DNA of 45,196 nt from Streptomyces himalayensis subsp. himalayensis (GTDB lineage Bacteria > Actinomycetota > Actinomycetes > Streptomycetales > Streptomycetaceae), in contig NZ_JACEHE010000045.1 in assembly GCF_013778455.1 (NCBI RefSeq), forward strand, positions 1-45,196, in the 5' to 3' direction. The notes under the pieces are model-generated. The model was not told the DNA's origin, searched no databases, and was given only the letters and a program-made list of their open reading frames with translations. The translations under genes and the position numbers were made by a program. How positions within the stretch are numbered: the first letter of the stretch is position 1; each line of letters begins with the position of its first letter. Of this stretch, positions 41,084 through 45,196 are shown one piece after another.

Positions 41084-42178
41084 TTACGACCGCGTCGCAG
41101 TGCCGCATCCTTCGTTCGAGGCCGTAGTCCGCTCGCTCATCGAGGTGCTGCGGTCGTACGGGTCGACCTCGGGACCCGCGCCCGTTTCTGACTCTTCCGT
41201 GCCGAACGGAGGGGTGAGGTAACCGGTGGAGGTGCCGCAGCCCCCGTTGGTCATGTCGACCTTGTACGAGACGAGGGAGAAGGTTCCCGGCTCGCTGATC
41301 ACCTTCGAGGGGTCGTCCCAGCTCAGCACCACCTCGCGCCGCACGATCGTGCGGACGACCTCGTCGCCGCCCGCTGCCGGCGCGACCGGGTACACGTACG
41401 TGACGTCACTGGTCACCTGGAGCGCGCCGCGCTCACCCTCCCGGTACGTGATCCGGCCCCGGGTCTTGACCACGTCCCCGACGAGACGCGCGTGCGAGGT
41501 GTCGAACCGGCTGAAGAGCAGCAGCGGGTCGTTCTCCTTGCTCGGCGCGCGGAACGCGGACTTCAGGAAGGCCTGGACGTCCTGCTGGTGAGGGTTGATC
41601 AGCGCGATCGCCTTTCCAGGGTGCCCGCCCCGCAGCACCCCCGGATCCAGACTTGCCGCGGCCAGGAAGTCCCGGGTCTGCTCCAACGCCCGCTCCACCT
41701 GCGCCCGACTCATCCAGCCGGTCGCCCTGGCCTCCGGCACCGTGATCCCGGCCGTGCCGTTCGCCCAGCGAGCCGCAGGCGAGCCCCTGAACGGCTCGTC
41801 GAGCGTGGGCCGTCGGGCACTCTCCACAGGAGGCGCCTTGTCCGGGCGCTCCGACTCCGCGGCGAGCGGCGCCTCGGCCCGTTCGTCGTTGCCGAACCAC
41901 CCGACCACCCGCCCCGGATCCAGCGCCACGATCAGCAGTGCCACCGAAGCCAGCAACCCGACCACGTACCAGCCCTTCTTCCGGCTGGGCCGGGCCGGCG
42001 AGTACGTCCGCCATCCCTCCGCGCCCGCGGGCTCCTCCCGCAGCCGCCTCGCCACGACCCGGGCCCGCGCCGACGGCTCCCTGGGAGCGTCCGCCACACC
42101 GGTCATCGAATCCCGGAGAAACCGCTCCCACTCCTCGTCAGGCACTGACGAGCCGCTCCGCTCCCCACCCGCGTTCAC
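41084..42178 (-). CDS. Single-pass membrane protein of unknown function
   Basis: 364 aa from the GTG at 42178, 6 bases after AAGGAG; the frame upstream of it is unlikely to be translated. A cytoplasmic part of about 65 residues carries EWERFLRDSMTG. One helix follows at 70-87 (WYVVGLLASVALLIVALD), then a large extracellular domain with VPEARATGWMSRAQVERALE, VTYVYPVAP and VDMTNGGCGTSTGYLTPPFG. Two cysteines (in GGCGTS and EGCGTA) near the end may form a disulphide. The combination is seen in uncharacterised streptomycete membrane proteins. Its function is not evident and the neighbours give no hint. Confidence 0.8.
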   Translation of the reverse strand: MNAGGERSGSSVPDEEWERFLRDSMTGVADAPREPSARARVVARRLREEPAGAEGWRTYSPARPSRKKGWYVVGLLASVALLIVALDPGRVVGWFGNDERAEAPLAAESERPDKAPPVESARRPTLDEPFRGSPAARWANGTAGITVPEARATGWMSRAQVERALEQTRDFLAAASLDPGVLRGGHPGKAIALINPHQQDVQAFLKSAFRAPSKENDPLLLFSRFDTSHARLVGDVVKTRGRITYREGERGALQVTSDVTYVYPVAPAAGGDEVVRTIVRREVVLSWDDPSKVISEPGTFSLVSYKVDMTNGGCGTSTGYLTPPFGTEESETGAGPEVDPYDRSTSMSERTTASNEGCGTATRS

Positions 42179-42344
42179 ACCGGACTCCTTGCCTTGTGAG
42201 CCGTTTCGACCCTCTCCCCAGGGCTCGCGTTCCGTATCCTGACACAGCGGCTGCTGCGCCAACTTCCCAGCGCAGGCACATTATCCTGCCGGGCCTGTAT
42301 GAGATCTCCTAACGAAATGATCTCCGGCGTGATTGGATCACTCC

Positions 42345-42611
42345 GGGCTGATGATCCGATGGCCTTGGGTGCGGGGTGGCGCGGCCAAAGCCGTGGAAGT
42401 CGATAACGAGTTGCGGGCGGAGATCGAGCCGCTGCTGCCCAAGGTCGAGCGCCGGACCCAGCATCCGGACCGGCTGGTGCTCCAGGGCATCCTGATCGCG
42501 CTGCACACGGGGATCACCTGGGAGCCCCTGTCGTACGAACTCGGCTTCGGGTCGGGCATGACCTGCTGGCGCCGCCCGGCTGAATGGGCGGCTCAGGCCG
42601 GACGGCTGAAC
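42345..42611 (+). mobile_element. IS5-family transposase relic (5' part)
   Basis: The plus strand reads LRAEIEPLLPKVERRTQHPD, RLVLQGILIALHTGITWEPL and ELGFGSGMTCWRRPAEW, the N-terminal DUF4096-type domain of IS5-like transposases. A few residues are missing between the first two parts and the sequence leaves the family after about 42600. No catalytic domain, no clear terminal inverted repeats. Confidence 0.8.
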
Positions 42612-43078
42612 CAAGTTGCCTGGTGGCCGCAGTGCCTCACTGGATCAGGTCAGTGTGCGGATGGTCCGAAGACTTCGGGCAGACGTAGAGTTGCAGGTCG
42701 TAGCCCCCGGCGAGGTCGAGCATGGTGAAAGTAAAGCTCCGTGGTCGCCCAGCGCCGCGAACGGGCCCGCATCGGCAGCGAGAAACGCATCCGACGGGGC
42801 GGCCGACCACTCACCACCGCGGCCTGACCGCCCACCTCGGCCACCCGGGCCACCCCGGGTCACCCGCTGGCAGAACGGCCTGCCGCAGTCATTGTTTCGG
42901 TCGCAGCACCAGGGCTTGTCCGATGGGTCGCGTTCGAGAACGCAGCTTCCTGTCCGGGCCCGATCGCTGAGGGTGGAAGCCACCCTCGCGCTCGGCGCGT
43001 GGCCACGGCGGGATCTAGCGGGCTCAAAAGCTCCTCAACCCGCTGCGCCTCGCCCGCCCCTGCGGGTACAGATGGGGC
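42612..43078. other. Degenerate stretch after the IS5 relic
   Basis: No supported gene. Frames overlap in all directions with Pro/Arg-rich low-complexity readings, as in decayed GC-rich DNA. It may hold further transposase debris that I cannot assign. Confidence 0.4.
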
Positions 43079-43375
43079 ATGCCAATTGACCGGGAGAACG
43101 CCGCCACCTGGTTCTCCGCGATCGGATCGACTGCCTCCGGATCGACTGCCTCATTCAGTGTCGCGGCTCGCGTGTACTGGCAGAACCGGCAGGACACCAT
43201 CCGCGGGCAAGCTTCGAAGGTCACCGTGGAGCGTCCCGAAGACGTAATCCCCGGAGCAGACCACTACAGGCTGCGGGTCACAGACAACGGGGACGGCCCT
43301 GTGTACGGGCTGAAGCTGCACGTCGCCCGGAACTACGCCTGGCGGCTGGCCGCCTCGCGCTGGTCGTCGTTGTGA
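43079..43375 (+). CDS. Short, probably truncated hypothetical protein
   Basis: 98 aa. The start DRENAATWFSAIGSTASGST resembles the N-terminus of larger actinomycete proteins in which AATWFS-type residues precede one membrane helix; here the helix is weakly hydrophobic. Then come VERPEDVIPGADHYRLRVTD and NGDGPVYGLKLHVARN, a beta-rich piece. It ends abruptly, so it looks like the first part of a longer gene cut by rearrangement. GATGGGG lies just before the ATG. Function unknown. Confidence 0.5.
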   Translation: MPIDRENAATWFSAIGSTASGSTASFSVAARVYWQNRQDTIRGQASKVTVERPEDVIPGADHYRLRVTDNGDGPVYGLKLHVARNYAWRLAASRWSSL

Positions 43376-43426
43376 CCGAGACGTAGTTGTGCCACGACAC
43401 CAGCGACACGATCCCCTGGGCCTCCT

Positions 43427-43457
43427 CACTTCAGCCGAAATTGTTCCGGCTGAAGTG
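43427..43457. terminator. Hairpin upstream of the sigma factor gene
   Basis: CACTTCAGCCG (43427-43437) and CGGCTGAAGTG (43447-43457), a perfect 11-bp stem with a 9-base loop. Likely a terminator of upstream transcription. Confidence 0.65.
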
Positions 43458-43484
43458 GGGGCCTCCTCGGCAGCTAGTGCTGCC

Positions 43485-43501
43485 CCGCGGAACTTCCGCG
43501 G
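43485..43501. promoter_or_regulatory. 17-bp palindrome in the sigma factor leader
   Basis: CCGCGGAACTTCCGCGG: perfect 8-bp arms around one C, 116 bp before the sigma factor start. It could be an operator or a leader hairpin. The rest of 43502-43616 has no gene; I cannot define the promoter. Confidence 0.5.
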
Positions 43502-43616
43502 CGCAGCCCTGGGGACCAGCGGCCAGGGGCCCCGAGGGAACTCGCCGGGGGCGACGGGCGAAGGAGAGAGGAAAGCCCAAGCCTTCGAAGCGTTCCCCAG
43601 GACGAGAGGAGCCCCG

Positions 43617-44234
43617 ATGACCGTCGAGCCAGGCGTCCGCACGGGGGCGGAGAGAGATGCCTCGGTGATTGCGCGGTCCCGGGATGAGCCCGAGGCATTC
43701 GCCGTGCTCTTCGACCGGCACGCGGATGCGGTACACCGTTATCTGGCTCGTAGGCTCGGCGGCGAGCCGGCCGACGACCTCATGGCGGAGACCTTCACCA
43801 CTGCTTTCCAGCAGCGGCACCGGTACGACCCCGCGCGGGCCATGGGCGACGACGCCCGGCCCTGGCTGCTCGGCATAGCGACCAACCTGGTCAGCCGGCA
43901 CCGTCGGGCCGAGGCCCGCCGGTTCAGGGCCCTGGCCCGTATCCCGGCTCCCGCCGACCACGAGGAGCCGCTGGCCGACCGGGCTGCGGCCCGGGTGGGG
44001 GCACAGGCCGTACGCCGCCAGCTGGCGGCGGCACTGGCCGCACTGCCCGCGCGGCACCGGGACGTGCTGCTGCTGGTGGCGTGGGGCGGTCTCGGCTACG
44101 AGGAGGTGGCCCAGGCCCTCGGTGTCCCCATCGGCACGGTCAGATCACGGCTGCACCGGGCTCGCAGCAAGCTACGCGAAGCGTTGGGCGGATCCGATCC
44201 GACGACACTGCGAGAGGCATCCGGCCATGAGTGA
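43617..44234 (+). CDS. ECF-type RNA polymerase sigma factor
   Basis: 205 aa. Region 2: FAVLFDRHADAVHRYLARRL, DDLMAETFTTAFQQRHRYDP and PWLLGIATNLVSRHRRAEAR. Region 4: ALPARHRDVLLLVAWGGLGY and EVAQALGVPIGTVRSRLHRA, the -35-binding helix-turn-helix. ATG 43617 has AGAGGA 6 bases upstream. The stop lies inside the next gene, whose ATG (44227) precedes it by 5 bases. It belongs to the ECF group paired with CU044_5270-type membrane proteins, here the likely anti-sigma or signal partner. The promoter recognised is not known. Confidence 0.92.
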   Translation: MTVEPGVRTGAERDASVIARSRDEPEAFAVLFDRHADAVHRYLARRLGGEPADDLMAETFTTAFQQRHRYDPARAMGDDARPWLLGIATNLVSRHRRAEARRFRALARIPAPADHEEPLADRAAARVGAQAVRRQLAAALAALPARHRDVLLLVAWGGLGYEEVAQALGVPIGTVRSRLHRARSKLREALGGSDPTTLREASGHE

Positions 44235-45196
44235 CGAACTCGAACTCCTGCGGGCCTGGAACGCGGACGCGGCCCCGCTCTCCGAAGCGACCCGAGCGCA
44301 GGCCCGCCACCGACTGCTCAACACGATTACGCGCACGGAGCGGCACCCCGACGCCGCACCCAGCCGCCGCCACGCGCTGCGCCTCGCGACAGCCGGGGTG
44401 GTCACCATGACGGTTACGGGCACGGCGGTACTGATCACCGCGGACGGCGCCGACGAGGGCGGCCGCACCGACCGCGCGGGCACGAACACCCCGCAGATGC
44501 GCAACGCCGGCGCCGTGACGGTGCTGAACGGGGCGGCAGCGCGGGCGAGTAAGCACGAGAAGCCCGTGGCGCCGCGCGACGACCAGTTCATCTACTGGAA
44601 GCGGATCATTAAGGAGACGGAGCGGAAGACCGGCGCGGTCAAGACCTATGTGGATGTGAACTGGGACTCGGTGGACGGCTCCAAGCGATCTTTGACCATG
44701 GAGCTCGGCCGGGTGATCTGGGAGGAGCCCATGGGGAAGAACGAGGGCGTGTGGCCGCCTCGGGAGTGGAGCAAGCTGAAGAAGCTGCCCACCGACCCGG
44801 AGAAGCTCATCCCGGGCATCATCGGCGTCGGCACGTCCGACAAGTCGATGGACGACTTCACCGCGTGGGACTGGTACGACGCCTACTTCATGCTCGGCGA
44901 GCTCCTGAAGTGGCCGGTGCTGCCCGAGGGACTGCGTCCCGCCGCGTACGAGGCGCTGGCCCTGGTGCCCGGGGTCAAGGCGACCCCGGGGATGAAGGAC
45001 TCCGCCGGGCGCACCGGGGTGGGGATCTCCTACCCTGAGCGCGCGTCCGAGAAGGGCAAGTACCTCATCTTCGACCCGGAGTCCTATGAATTCCTGGGCT
45101 TCCGCGCCGAGCGGACCTCGCGTTCCGGGAAGAAGACGTACATCCAGCTGTCGCACGTGGCGGACTGGGCGATCGTCGACCGCTTGAAGCAGCGCC
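44227..45196 (+). CDS. CU044_5270-family membrane protein (3' end outside the window)
   Basis: At least 323 aa from ATG 44227, overlapping the sigma factor stop by 8 bases, so the two are translationally coupled. A short cytoplasmic part (MSDELELLRAWNADAAPLSE) is followed by one membrane helix at about 52-70 (LRLATAGVVTMTVTGTAVLI), then an extracellular domain with DDQFIYWKRIIKETERK, DWYDAYFMLGELLKWPVLP and EALALVPGVKATPGMKDSAG, all typical of this family. It probably holds or senses for the sigma factor. The frame is open at the window end. Confidence 0.88.
   Translation, partial: MSDELELLRAWNADAAPLSEATRAQARHRLLNTITRTERHPDAAPSRRHALRLATAGVVTMTVTGTAVLITADGADEGGRTDRAGTNTPQMRNAGAVTVLNGAAARASKHEKPVAPRDDQFIYWKRIIKETERKTGAVKTYVDVNWDSVDGSKRSLTMELGRVIWEEPMGKNEGVWPPREWSKLKKLPTDPEKLIPGIIGVGTSDKSMDDFTAWDWYDAYFMLGELLKWPVLPEGLRPAAYEALALVPGVKATPGMKDSAGRTGVGISYPERASEKGKYLIFDPESYEFLGFRAERTSRSGKKTYIQLSHVADWAIVDRLKQR

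Overview
High-GC, Streptomyces-like chromosomal DNA: third codon positions are mostly G/C, GTG and TTG starts are common, many genes overlap by 4 bases, and the families present (several TetR/MarR/IclR/LysR regulators, DHA2 drug exporters, an ECF sigma factor with a CU044_5270-type partner, the 24-residue ribosomal protein bL37) are typical of actinomycetes. The genus is an inference from these features.

Layout. 1-8 kb: the end of a MarR gene, a TetR gene with a DHA2 exporter, a secreted M6-type metalloprotease, and a sugar-type ABC transporter whose ATPase gene is divergent from its lipoprotein and permease genes. Short tandem repeats cluster here at 2.2, 3.0, 4.7, 5.7 and 5.85 kb, the last inside the lipoprotein signal sequence. 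8-14 kb: a MarR gene with a DHA2 exporter fused to three carboxypeptidase-regulatory-like domains, then a TetR gene divergent from an FAD monooxygenase and an NTF2-like gene.

14-30 kb: an aromatic catabolic region. Hydroxyquinol 1,2-dioxygenase and maleylacetate reductase give 3-oxoadipate. PcaI/PcaJ and PcaF, under a divergent LysR regulator, convert it to succinyl-CoA and acetyl-CoA. Around them lie an aldehyde dehydrogenase, two NTF2-like proteins, a salicylate-hydroxylase-like monooxygenase, an SDR, a DHA2 transporter and an IclR regulator. A 17-bp palindrome, TGTTCGTTGGACGAACA, occurs perfectly or in degenerate form at four promoters here and is the likely IclR operator. Part of the region is decaying: a ThDP-dependent enzyme with three frameshifts, an SDR remnant with a stop codon, and an IS3-family relic.

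31-40 kb: tRNA-Arg(CCT) and two more copies of its last 43 bases (31034, 35334, 39862) bound two adjacent integrated segments. The first (about 4.3 kb) has a tyrosine integrase without a visible start codon, a DUF402 gene, a strongly structured non-coding stretch, a bL37 gene and a membrane-anchored receiver-like protein. The second (about 4.5 kb) has no integrase and carries an RHH/PIN toxin-antitoxin pair and an HTH-methylase-specificity fusion overlapping a two-helix membrane protein. This last pair is the best candidate for an undescribed system.

40-45 kb: a gene-poor stretch, a single-pass membrane protein, an IS5-family relic beside a truncated gene, and an ECF sigma factor with its overlapping partner, which runs off the window.
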